A stretch of DNA of 64,000 bases from Welwitschia mirabilis (lineage: Eukaryota; Gnetophyta; Gnetopsida; Welwitschiales): positions 133,498,235 through 133,562,234 of the forward strand of contig JBOZIK010000001.1 of assembly GCA_051453625.1 (NCBI GenBank). Reading direction: 5' to 3'. Below are positions 1-9,357 of this stretch, one piece after another (within the stretch, counting starts at the first letter, position 1; every line of letters starts with the position of its first letter). The notes under the pieces were generated by a model, which saw only the letters and a list, made by a program, of their open reading frames with translations, did not search any database and was not told where the DNA came from. The position numbers and the translations under genes are program-made.

Positions 1-1074
1 TTGTTTCTTTGTTACATCTTAACAAATATCTTGGTCATTAATATATTTAAACCACTTGCTTAATCTTCACTTACATAACACTCCAATCCCTCTAAAGGAG
101 TGGTGAAATACATTAGCTGCTCTAATGATGAGATCTAAGTCCCTAAGAAAATCCACTAGCCGACTAAGAAGCTTTACAAATCGTCATAAGTAAATAATTG
201 AGATTACTTTGTATTATCATTTCTTAAAGCTTTATCTACCTTTCTGAAATTACTAAGCCTATGTCATGTCCCATTGCATTTCTTATTATACAAACATATA
301 CATGTTTATTTGTAGATTTTTCCTTCTTTAATGCTAATATCCTATTCTTTACCCTTCATAGATTTAGTAACTTAACCTTCCAATTCCCCCTTCTACTATC
401 TTATTTNNNNNNNNNNNNNNNNNNNNNNNNNNNNNNNNNNNNNNNNNNNNNNNNNNNNNNNNNNNNNNNNNNNNNNNNNNNNNNNNNNNNNNNNNNNNNN
501 NNNNNNTAATGTCTTTGTGAATAGTGTTATCATCATTTAGCGTTAATTATTTAAGCTTATTTCATTCACTTCCAATCCATCATAGCTCACTACAAACTCC
601 ATGTCCTCAAGCGGTAGCTTATTTTGAACTTATTTTGTTTTCTTTCTACCTTAGCTTCTTACCATTACAGCACATAATAAGCTTCATATTTTCTTCAATT
701 TTTCCTTTACATTGAAATTAAATTTAAAAAAAATAAATTCATTGCTTTGAATAGATTGATCCAGATGTCAACAAAATTGTATAAACAAAATAATATTTTG
801 AATCTGTAAAATATTATTTCATACATCAGCAACATATCTGCTTTGACTTCCTTACTGGAAATTCCTTAAGCACTTTGACAAATTGAATCACAGTGGAGAA
901 ACAGACGCAATCCAAAGCTGAAGAAAAGTCCTTGATAAATTTTTAATTTTACAGCAAATCAGCAATATTCTATTTTACTCCTCTTGTGAATTTGGAAGGC
1001 ATGTCGGATTTGGAAGTGAGCCTGGTCTTTGCTCTGAAATAAACATTTTCTTCCAAAAGAATGAGACCATCGAA
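1..1074. other. Unassigned AT-rich sequence
   Basis: No family recognised on either strand. The short open frames at 261-509 (which runs into the N gap) and 524-715 have low-complexity hydrophobic composition and look like chance. The part from about 840 is less AT-rich than its surroundings. On the minus strand, 1110 down to a TAG at 970 is open for 46 codons and lies immediately downstream of the RING-H2 gene fragment, so it could be more of that gene's C-terminal tail; I do not recognise a motif in it. Confidence 0.5.
407..506. other. Assembly gap, 100 N
   Basis: Exactly 100 N, the usual placeholder for a gap of unknown size. Adjacency across it is not assured. Confidence 0.99.
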
Positions 1075-1480
1075 TCCATTATACAGGCCCACTAAAAGAT
1101 CTTTAGAGACCCTAAAAAATCTCCTAGACCCCTTACTTGATCTGCAACATAACAGGATTTTGTAGAATCAAAAGAAAAAACATCTTCAATAAGGATCAGG
1201 AGAGTTCTCTAAGCCTTCCAGAATTAATGCATGAGCAAAATCCGGTTCAAGCCAGTTATTACTGTTATCAACTTCTTCCGCATGAAATATTTCTTAATCA
1301 ATTGTAGAATTAAGAGATTGAATGATACCAGCACAACAGAGGTGACCCTTAGAATTCGAAAAAAGCGACATATCAAGACACTTGAGATGAAATGCAATTC
1401 TGGACTTCTGTAAAATTCGAGTTCTTCTCGTTTCCTTCATTCTCATGTTTGGGTTTTCTGATTGGTGAATTGCCATTATT
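970..1480 (-). pseudogene. ATL-type RING-H2 E3 ligase gene fragment, copy 1
   Basis: The minus strand reads through part of a RING-H2 finger: IAFHLKCLDMSLFSNSKG followed by HLCCAGI. In the ATL family the second half of the RING has the pattern C-x-H-x-F-H-x-x-C-I-D-x-W-L, then S-H-x-x-C-P-x-C-R; here the FH..C(L/I)D core, the serine-rich linker and a terminal LC(C/R)AGI remain, while the first histidine, the tryptophan and two metal ligands are lost. ATL proteins are membrane-anchored ubiquitin ligases with an N-terminal transmembrane segment; no start or full RING is present here. Downstream (lower coordinates) the frame is broken. The SINE at 1481-1622 sits just upstream of the RING. The copy at 2766-3300 is better preserved and supports the assignment. 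It is not functional. Confidence 0.72.
1466..1480. repeat. SINE target-site duplication, left
   Basis: Fifteen bases matching 1623-1637 with one mismatch; they bracket the SINE. Confidence 0.85.
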
Positions 1481-1622
1481 GGAAGCCATATTTAATTTTT
1501 CTTTCTTTTTTTCTTTTTCCTTTTTAATTTTTTTGGCACTTACACACCCAACATGGGAATTGAACTTGAAACTTGTTGCCTCATAAGCATATGTCTTGAC
1601 CACTAGACTAAAGTTGCATAGA
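1481..1622 (-). mobile_element. tRNA-derived SINE with target-site duplication
   Basis: About 142 bp present only in copy 1 of the duplicated unit. On the minus strand it starts with a tRNA-like head carrying an A box (TAGTCTAGTGG, complement of 1600-1610) and a B box (AGTTCAATTCC, complement of 1556-1566) about 35 bp apart, as expected for an internal RNA polymerase III promoter. It ends in an A-rich tail (complement of 1491-1535). It is flanked by 15-bp direct repeats with one mismatch: TGAATTGCCATTATT (1466-1480) and TGAATTCCCATTATT (1623-1637). Copy 2 has a single uninterrupted TGAATTCCCATTATT at 3134-3148, the empty site. Its short length means almost no body between head and tail. Confidence 0.85.
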
Positions 1623-1637
1623 TGAATTCCCATTATT
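1623..1637. repeat. SINE target-site duplication, right
   Basis: Partner of 1466-1480. This copy is identical to the empty site in the second duplicated unit. Confidence 0.85.
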
Positions 1638-1639
1638 TT

Positions 1640-1800
1640 CTTCAATGCCCCCTTAGCCCAGTGTTAATACATCTACCGCAAAAACAAGGTCTACACTCAA
1701 GCATTATTCTCAGTATTTTATCAATCCAATGCATGCTCACATGCAACAATATCAATACCATCAGTAACATCATCATTACAGAATTTACCTTTTCTATAAT
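1640..1800 (-). pseudogene. Possible ATL transmembrane-region fragment, copy 1
   Basis: In the minus strand of copy 2 (3160-3300) the same stretch reads a hydrophobic segment (VMMMLLMVLILLHVSARW) followed by a Cys/Arg-rich run, placed upstream of the RING as the transmembrane segment is in ATL proteins. Copy 1 gives VMMMLLMVLILLHVSMHW. Hydrophobic translations are common in AT-rich DNA, so the match by position is the main argument. Confidence 0.35.
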
Positions 1801-1914
1801 ATTGATTGCAAAAAAAAAAAAAAAATATAGATCCCTCTTTGATAACTGAAATTACTCGATTTCCATTGGCACACACCCCATTGTGTGTCATGAAAATCTA
1901 AGGTGTTACTAATA

Positions 1915-2362
1915 CCTTATCATTATCATGAATGTACTTGAATCATTCATTAATCTTAATGGCATCATCAACCATTTATAAAATTCATCTTAGGTCTTAA
2001 ACTTTATCTTCAATGCATCTCCTTCTGATATGTGAATATTGTAATATTCGCTCTTTAAGTCTATCTTATTAGAAATAGATGGTCTTATCAAATAATCTAA
2101 AATATCATCCATGTAAGGAATAATAAAGTTATACTCAATGATAACCTTGTAAATGAATCTTGTATTAAAAAAAATGTCTAAGTACTTGGTATCCTTATTT
2201 GGCATTAATATTCTTGAAATAAAAAATAACAATAAACTTTTCTTAATTAACCCTTTCTCTAGTAACTCATATACCTCTCTTCTTATAGCATTTCTTTCAT
2301 CTAGTATCATTCTGTATGCTACTTTATTTGGAACTAAAACTTTAGGACATAAATGTATTTAA
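1915..2362 (-). pseudogene. Ty3/gypsy reverse transcriptase fragment, copy 1
   Basis: Minus-strand frame with the N-terminal part of a Ty3/gypsy reverse transcriptase: VPNKVAYRM leader, then ELLEKGLIKKSL, a PNKD block, IPYMDDILDYL, IDLKSEYYNIHI with the first catalytic-motif aspartate (usually IDLKSGYHQI), and KFYKWLMMP/STFM after the end of the open frame at 1990. The open frame spans 2310-1990. The second catalytic box (YFDD type) is not found: the sequence passes instead into the RING-H2 gene fragment. Order on the minus strand is RT then RING, in both copies, so the join predates the duplication. Confidence 0.9.
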
Positions 2363-2656
2363 TGATTTATGCTATTAAAATTTAATAAACCAAAAATAAA
2401 ATCTTCAACAAAAATATCAATACATCTTTTACATCTATTAGGAACTCCTTTAATTATTAGTCTGAAGATACCTTTAATATCATTATCATGTTATAGCCTT
2501 CTTCTTTTATTTCATGTATTACCTCTTTCCTTCCTAAGCAATATACTGTTATCTTCTAATCTAAAATATTCTCTGAATTTGTTAATAACTTAAATATATT
2601 TTCATTTTTATTATTTTTAATAAAAGTATTACTCTCCTCATTATGCATGCACTTTG

Positions 2657-2756
2657 NNNNNNNNNNNNNNNNNNNNNNNNNNNNNNNNNNNNNNNNNNNN
2701 NNNNNNNNNNNNNNNNNNNNNNNNNNNNNNNNNNNNNNNNNNNNNNNNNNNNNNNN
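2657..2756. other. Assembly gap, 100 N, between duplicate copies
   Basis: Lies exactly at the junction of the two copies of the 1.4-kb unit, so tandem order and the number of copies are not proven by this sequence. Confidence 0.99.
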
Positions 2757-2765
2757 ACCAACTAA

Positions 2766-3300
2766 TCCATTCCAGAGGCCCACTAAAAGACCTTGAGAGA
2801 CCCTGAAAAATCTCCTAGACCCCTTACTTGATCTGCAACATAACGCGATTTTGCAGAATCAAAAGAAAAAACATCTTCAATAAGGATTCGCATAGTTCTC
2901 AGAGCCTTCCAGAATCAGTGCACGAGCAAAATCGCTTTCAAGTAAGTTATTACTGTTATCAACTTCTTCCGCATGAAAGATTTCTTAATCAATTGCAGAA
3001 TCAAGAGATTGCATGATACCAGCGCGACAGAGGTGACCCTTAGAATTCGAGAAAAGCCACGTATCAATACACTCGAGATGAAATGCAAATCTGGACTTCT
3101 GTAAAATCCGAGTTCTTCTCGTTTTCTGATTGGTGAATTCCCATTATTTTCTTCAATGCCCCCTTAGCCCAACAATAATACGTCTACTGCAAAAACAAGG
3201 TCTACACTCGGGCGTTATTCTCAGTGTTTTATCAATCCAACGCGCGCTCACATGCAACAATATCAATACCATCAGTAACATCATCATTACAACTCAAATT
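2766..3300 (-). pseudogene. ATL-type RING-H2 E3 ligase gene fragment, copy 2
   Basis: The clearest trace of a host gene in the window. The minus strand of 3116-3015 reads TRILQKSRFAFHLECID, then TWLFSNSKGHLCRAGI. This fits the second half of an ATL RING-H2 finger: L-P-K-C-x-H position (here LQKSRF), FH, CIDTWL intact, a serine linker, and LCRAGI at the end. Three to four zinc ligands are substituted, and no first half of the RING is seen. After the RING come SLDSAID, a stop, then EEVDNSNNLLESDFA and further open sequence, as in the variable ATL C-terminus. ATL proteins transfer ubiquitin to substrates at membranes; this fragment cannot. It is noticeably less AT-rich than the flanking DNA. Confidence 0.8.
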
Positions 3301-3374
3301 ACTCGATTTCCATTGGCACACACTCCAATGTGTGTCATGAAAATCTAAGGTGTTAGTAATACCTTATCATTAAT

Positions 3375-3815
3375 CTCATGAATGTACTTGAATCGTTCAT
3401 CAATCTTAATGGCATCATCAACCATTTATAAAATTTATCTAAGGTCTTAAACTTTATCTTCAATTCATCTCCTTATGATATGTGAATATTATAATATTCA
3501 CTCTTTTTAAGTCTATCTTATTAGAAATAGATGGTCTTATCAAAAAATCTAAAATATCATCCATATAAGGAATAAGAAAGTGATACTTGATGATTATCTT
3601 GTAAATGAATCTTGTATTACCACACATGTCTAACTACTTAGTATCCTTATTTGGCATTAATATTATTAAAACAAAAAATAACAATAAACTTTTCTTAATT
3701 AACCTTTTCTCTAGTAACTCCTGTACATGTCTTCTCATATCATTTCTTTCATGTAGCGTCATTCTGCATGGTACTTTATTTGGAACTAAAACATTAGGAC
3801 ATAAATCTATTTAAT
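3375..3815 (-). pseudogene. Ty3/gypsy reverse transcriptase fragment, copy 2
   Basis: Counterpart of 1915-2362, with the same motifs in the same order on the minus strand, but with more frame breaks. It continues upstream (to higher coordinates) into protease and gag, giving the normal Ty3 order gag-PR-RT. Confidence 0.85.
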
Positions 3816-4249
3816 GATTTATGCTATTAAAAGTTAATAAATCAAAAATAAAATCTTCAACAGAAATATAAATACATCTTTTACATCTATTAGGAACTCC
3901 TTTAATTGTTGGTCTGAAGATACCTTTAATACCATTATCATGTCATAGCCTTCTTCTTTTATTTCATCTATTGCCTTCTTCCTTCCCAAGTAGTACACAC
4001 TTATCTTCTAATCTAAAATATTCTATGAATTTGCTAGTTACTTAAATATATTTTCATTTGTATCAGTAATAATACAAGTATTACTCTCCTCATTATGCAT
4101 GCACTTTGTATCTTATTGCCATGGTCTACTTAATGATATATGACAAGCATTCATATGAACAAGATTATAATAAACTTGATCATAAAAATTACTAATTTTA
4201 AAGTTGATTAGTCCAAATATAACTATAACATAGTGTCCTTTCTATAACA

Positions 4250-4400
4250 AAGAGCATCAATATGATGCTAGGTTCAACATGACCTCTAAATTTAACTTTG
4301 CAATCATCCTAGTAGAAACCGAGTGATTAGTGCTTCGATTATCAACTATAACCTTGCATACTATATCCTTACACTTGCATCTAATTCTAAAGAGATGTAT
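4250..4400 (-). pseudogene. Ty3 aspartic protease remnant
   Basis: Minus strand reads LFRIRCKCKDIVCKVIVDNR followed by STNHSVST. The retropepsin active site is normally D-S-G-S-T; here it is D-N-R-S-T after a typical KVCKVIVD lead, so the motif is recognisable but inactive. It follows the zinc knuckle and precedes RT. Confidence 0.8.
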
Positions 4401-4552
4401 GCACTTTGTTGGCTTCTTAACAATTTCTACTTATTACATGAAAGTTCTTCTAACAATTAGTTTTTTTCCTTTCAATCTAGCAATCATTTTTTCTTCCTTA
4501 TTTTTGGATTCTTTATTTGTCTCATTGTGCTTAAAGACAACATTAGTGTGTA

Positions 4553-4606
4553 TAGCCTCCTTTCTTAATAAACACTAATATGACTTATATCCTAGTTTAT
4601 GGAAGT
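4553..4606 (-). pseudogene. Gag zinc-knuckle remnant
   Basis: Minus strand reads YNFHKLGYKSY, a stop, then CLLRKE. The spacing matches a CCHC knuckle (C-x2-C-x4-H-x4-C) with the first cysteines changed to Tyr and His. Position between gag and protease is as expected. Confidence 0.55.
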
Positions 4607-4699
4607 TATAATAAATAGTTAAAAAATTATATCCTTTACCTCTTTCTTGATAGGTATCTCCTCTTCCTCTAGTGTCTTCTTTGTCCTTGCTTTTTCAAT

Positions 4700-5420
4700 C
4701 TTGGTTTTTCCTTTTTCCTTATGGATAACCCATTCTTGGTGGTTTTTTCCTTTAAACCTTTCTCTATTGAAACTGTTCCTTCACTGTAACTTCTTTTTTT
4801 GCTTGCAGTACTAACTATTATGCTTCCTCTATTGTTCAAGAGGTAATACTGGAAATTTCATTTTGAATAACTAATTTTAAACTAGTTATGTATCTAGTTA
4901 CCTATTAGTACCAAAATAAAAATATTTTATTTAGATGACAAGTGCATGGAATTGCTTTATATACTCTATCATTGAATTTTCTCCTTACCTAAGTATCTGC
5001 ATATTTCTTACTGCCTTTGTTTTATGTGAAAGTAGCATGAACTTATGTTGAAAACTCTCATTCATGTTGCTTCAAGAAGTTGAAATCTCTCAATCTAAAT
5101 GACCTTTTCAAACATACTCCCAGCAACTATGTTCTCCATTTTGAAGTACTACTTCATGCCTTAGATTCAGTACCAAATATATGTTTTGCTTTCAAACTTC
5201 CTTCAAATGATGTTATATTTACTAAATCCTTTTATTCAACTTTATTAGAACTTTTATAAAAAATAGAGTTCTCTTCTTCTTCTCTTAGAGGCTTATGCAT
5301 AATATCCTCCTTTGGTAGCTTCTCCATGATGAAGTATTATTCTTCATGCTCCTTCTTTAAAATTGGTTTTAAATGTTGGGGTGTAGAGTCAATACTCATC
5401 TTATTTGCCATCTAGTACAT
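4700..5420 (-). pseudogene. Ty3 gag remnant
   Basis: Minus strand contains ENSMIEYIKQFHALV, matching the gag pattern S-V-x-E-Y-x-x-x-F-x-x-L, and further down positions that fit the retrotransposon gag domain, with many stops. A Met-containing frame MANKMSIDSTPQ near 5420 could be the start. Confidence 0.6.
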
Positions 5421-5823
5421 TATATGAAGGATATCTTTTATTACCACTTCTTTCCTTTAAAGAAGCTTTTTCAGATAGGATTTTTTTTTTTTAAAGTGTC
5501 ATCCTAAAATAAAATTCAATAGCCAACTCCATAGAAATTCAAAAGATTCTTTGATATTAGATGATGTAGAGATAACATAATAAAAACCTTAATAACACTT
5601 GAAACTATGTTTCTAATAAGGCATTAAAAATATAAAAGAAGTATGTAGAGAATAAAGTAATAAAGGAACCACTTTCTATAAAACAAAAATTACAATGCAT
5701 ACAACTAGAATCAAAACTAGCAGAGCTTTCACAAGATCTCTTCTCAATAGTGACATCCAAAGCCTCATCCAAGCTTTACCACTATGATTCTTGATAGCCT
5801 TCAAGAGAATACAATTAAGCCAT

Positions 5824-5835
5824 GATCTTATACCA
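5824..5835 (-). promoter_or_regulatory. Primer binding site (initiator tRNA-Met type)
   Basis: Minus strand TGGTATAAGATC compares with the plant initiator-Met PBS TGGTATCAGAGC and is followed by a CATGG-like stretch. It lies between gag and the LTR. Confidence 0.65.
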
Positions 5836-6180
5836 TAAATTTTTTCCTTAAGTTATCCAACAAGAGATCCTATCAATCTCTAACTCCAAGATCTACCATT
5901 TCTCCCTTCTTAAATTTGGTATTTTTTAAGTTGTGCTCTTTATCTTCTTATACTCTTTTATTTATAAGGCTTTAATAGGAATACTTATTATGAAATAATC
6001 CTCCTAGTATTATCTTTGTATACCTAAAAATAGTATCAAAACATAGCTTATTTCTTTCCACTTTATCTTTTCATAAACATAACATATTTTTCTCACTAAT
6101 ATTCCCTCTATGTTGATAATACATGGTACCTAGATGGTGATTACACATGGTATCTTCATATAAATTACACATGGTACACT
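5836..6180 (-). repeat. LTR of the Ty3 element, outer boundary uncertain
   Basis: Sequence directly upstream of the PBS on the minus strand. It holds a TATA box, CTTATAAATAAAAG (complement of 5955-5968), about 120 bp before the LTR end. I find no second LTR for comparison, so the outer limit is a guess. Confidence 0.5.
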
Positions 6181-7249
6181 TAATGTTTCACAGAAGCGCA
6201 CTAAAACCTTAATACATAGGCTTCTAACTAAAACACACTCTTTATTTCTATTTTATAAGAATGATCTAGCATCAAATAACTTTAGTGCTTTACTCAACAT
6301 ATGGATTATAAAGAACACAATGGAAACTAAGAATTCTCCCCTTACAATATCATCATGAAGTATGAATCCTATAATGTTAGAGGTTTGATAGATGTAAAGT
6401 TGACTTACACAGTTAGAAAATCCATTTCTTTCAAGTTGTTTAACTTTTTACCTTTTCAATAAATTAATTGTTCTAGTGTAACATTATATATTAGATTGAA
6501 TATCATAAATCTGTTAGATCTAAAAGTCATTCTAAATCATGAGAAGAATCATGGTTGCATTCCTATTTTAGTTCATCATTGATGATGTTCAATAATTTTC
6601 AATGCTGAAACTAGTAAAAATGTTTTTTAGTTAGCATTAAGTTTCAAAAATTAATTTTTTGGCTTTCTAACTTTTTATGTTTTAAATAAGCCTTATAATA
6701 GGGATTAATTATGTGAATCTCTTATGACTAAACTTCCTTCTATTAGTTGGACCATTATTGGATATTATAAGATATTGGAATATGCAAATGATACAAGTAA
6801 TACCTCAAGATTATCTATTCATTCTTATGAGTTATAGGCTTGGCCTAAATTTAATATGAAATCTTAATTTCATGATGCTATTGATCATTGTTGGTGTAAA
6901 GCTTCATCCTACTTTACTTAATTTAATCATTATTATAACTCTAGGATAACTTTTTCTAGACTCAATTGCAATTGTATTTTGACTAAACTTCCTTTAGTTA
7001 TTTAATCATTTTTCTATTTTAGTTGATCTACTCATCTCTAATGTAATTCCTAGATATCTACATAATCCTTTTTTTTTTAATACAACATTATTAAAATCTA
7101 AATATTTAAAGCATCTCTGCATTAAATCTTGAAATGCTAGATCTTGTGACTCTTTGGAATATATTTATTAGTTTAAAAACATCCCTTTTTGAATAGGAAA
7201 ATTAGTTAGAGCTATTTGTAAAACTTCTAAGATTAAGAAATAATATTTT
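6181..7249. other. Unassigned AT-rich sequence
   Basis: No coding or element motif recognised on either strand. Confidence 0.5.
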
Positions 7250-9240
7250 TAAAGCTATTTTTTTAGGTATTTAACTTGGCTTTGGGAAATGCTATTCATG
7301 GTACATGTTCAAATGAAGAAATTCACTATATACAATAAAGTAAATTCTAGTTGAAAGAACTTAAGAAATATCATGCTGTGGATGCTCACTTGAAATCTAG
7401 ACGTAATGAAATCTGAGACAATTATCAATCTTTTGCTCATGTTAAAGAGCTTTATAATTTTTCTACAAAAATATATAGTAATCATTTTGTTGAAAATCTC
7501 ATCTTCCAACATCATTTAGACATAGTTTTTGAAGGAGATCCTCCTATGAACATTGATATATTGAAAAAGATTCTTTACATTATATTAACGATCTACATTA
7601 AGATTCATAAGATATGTCACTTGGTACTACTCTAAGAATTGATGATTTTTTAATTGAGATTTACAAGTGCATTTGAAACTTTTTAGGTGTAGATCTGTAG
7701 AAAGGTTATAAGGAGGACATTCAATATGGATCCATAGGATAGTAACATGACATAGGAAATATTAAATTAATTACTAAATAAGGTGATCCTTTAATAGTAA
7801 ATAAATAATAACTTATTACTTTATTACCTATTCCAAAGAAAATTATGGCTAAAGAAATTGCCAATAAAGTTGATCCTTTTCTTAATCATTTAGTACTAGA
7901 AGAATGAACAAGATTCTATATCATAAGATATCTTCTTAAAAACATTCTAACTTTTATTAAATTTGTTAAATGTACTTACAATTATGATAATAAATCTTTA
8001 TCTTTTTAATTCTATTTTCTAAGACTTATAACAAAATAAACTAGGAGTATTTCTTTAAGCTTCTAGATCACTTGTAATTAGTAAACTAATTTATTTAGAT
8101 AGCATGCATCTTTTTATTAATGCATTTGTTATGCTTTTAGTAAATGATTATATCTATGAGACCATTCCTCTATAATGATCTATTTAATAGGGTTTTCCCT
8201 TTTTCGCTTATTTCTATACAATTACTTTAATCAATTTATCTCAGTTGCTTAAATATTTTTAGTTTAATGATTTATAATAAGGAATTCATTCACTAAATGT
8301 TAAGTCTAATATTAAGAGATTTAATGTAGCTTCTACTTCCAAAATTAATTAGAACAAGTTTAAGATTATTACCAGTTGGTAGTGCCCTCTTACTAATTAT
8401 AATTTATATATTCAAATTAATTAGGTTTAACTAGAGAAATCCTTCAAAATTTTGAAAATTTTTACTTTTATTTTAGGTTTATGAGATGTTTATTATAAGC
8501 CCATGCTTTAGAAGATAAAGTTTAAAATCACAAAATTATACAATAGACCATTGAACTTAGAAGGGCATTAAGTATTAGTAAAACATATCCTTTCAACTAT
8601 TCTAGTTTACTTTTCAAGATTTATGATTTCTTTAATGAATGATTTTCATATGTGCACATCCTTGCTTTCTAATGTTTTACAGCATACTCAACCTATAATA
8701 AAGCATTTCATAGAGTTTCATGCAAAAAATGTATTCTTACAATTAAGTCTGGTAGTCTTCAAGTTTTATATCTACATAAGTAGGCTTTTTCTGTTATCCT
8801 TAAAATGGTCATTCATGCTTGTTCTAGTTTCTAAGCTTGGAAAGAAATTCTTGAAAGAAATTCTTAAGCTATGCCTATAGATAACCTTTAAGTAGAGTAA
8901 GTGACCTTTAGATAATTCCAATAATATGTACATTTTACGGAATTCAAAAGTTATTAATATTGATGGGGTTGATTCCTTTTAAAATTTATGGGTTATTGGT
9001 CGAATTGAAGATCTTAGTTAAGAGTTTATCAATTGCTTCACGATCACTCTTTAATTGCTATGCTTCTAATTTTGCATAATATTCTATTTAATACAAGACA
9101 AGTTCATGGTTAATTAGTTAATACTATAAAGGAAATGGATTTTCTCTTTTGCAGTAATTTTAAAAATTAGAACGATCATGTTATGCTTACTTCCATTTAG
9201 TCTTACATCTTTATTTTATTGTAATATTTTTTCATAGTTA
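7250..9240 (+). mobile_element. LINE A, decayed, partial
   Basis: Plus-strand translation shows non-LTR reverse transcriptase pieces. Around 7366-7540: HLKSRRNEI, then a stretch matching the segment before RT. At 7820-7920: KIMAKEIANKVDPFLNHLV followed by LEE, stop, T, which matches the LINE RT block K-I-x-A-K-x-I-A-N-R-L-K-P-F-L with the following (S)xEQT. Around 8160-8230 a degenerate G-x-x-Q-G-x-P-L-S-P-like block. Every part has stops. No endonuclease or zinc-binding tail could be identified, and the 3' end lies near an N gap. Confidence 0.7.
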
Positions 9241-9257
9241 ATCAAGCTCCCATATAA

Positions 9258-9357
9258 NNNNNNNNNNNNNNNNNNNNNNNNNNNNNNNNNNNNNNNNNNN
9301 NNNNNNNNNNNNNNNNNNNNNNNNNNNNNNNNNNNNNNNNNNNNNNNNNNNNNNNNN
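9258..9357. other. Assembly gap, 100 N
   Basis: Exactly 100 N; unknown true size. Confidence 0.99.

Larger units (their letters stand above)
1075..2656 (-). repeat. Duplicated unit, copy 1 (RT + RING-H2 + SINE)
   Basis: Aligns by eye over nearly its whole length with 2764-4108. Shared landmarks are the block beginning at 1083 with GCCCACTAAAAGA, the RING-H2 fragment, the Ty3 RT fragment, and the end CATGCATGCACTTTG-like block at 2641-2656. Copy 1 differs by the SINE at 1481-1622, by about 20 extra bases near 1431-1450, by an A-run near 1810, and by scattered substitutions that are mostly C/T or G/A. It ends exactly at an N gap. Confidence 0.85.
2764..4108 (-). repeat. Duplicated unit, copy 2
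   Basis: Second copy of the unit at 1075-2656, without the SINE and with fewer broken codons in the RING-H2 part. It is continuous at its right end with the protease and gag of the same Ty3 element, so this copy keeps the original context, whereas copy 1 stops at the gap. Confidence 0.85.
3375..6180 (-). mobile_element. Ty3/gypsy element remnant, 5' half
   Basis: Minus-strand series of Ty3 parts from high to low coordinates: LTR, PBS, gag, zinc knuckle, protease, RT. Integrase and the 3' LTR are not found; RT is cut by the RING-H2 gene fragment. The protease-before-RT order and the RT motifs place it in Ty3/gypsy. Confidence 0.85.

Noticed and set aside
261-509. 82-codon open frame
   Set aside because: Half of it is N; the readable part is low complexity with no motif.
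2556-2783. 75-codon minus-strand frame across the gap
   Set aside because: Crosses 100 N; its readable ends belong to two different copies of the duplicated unit.
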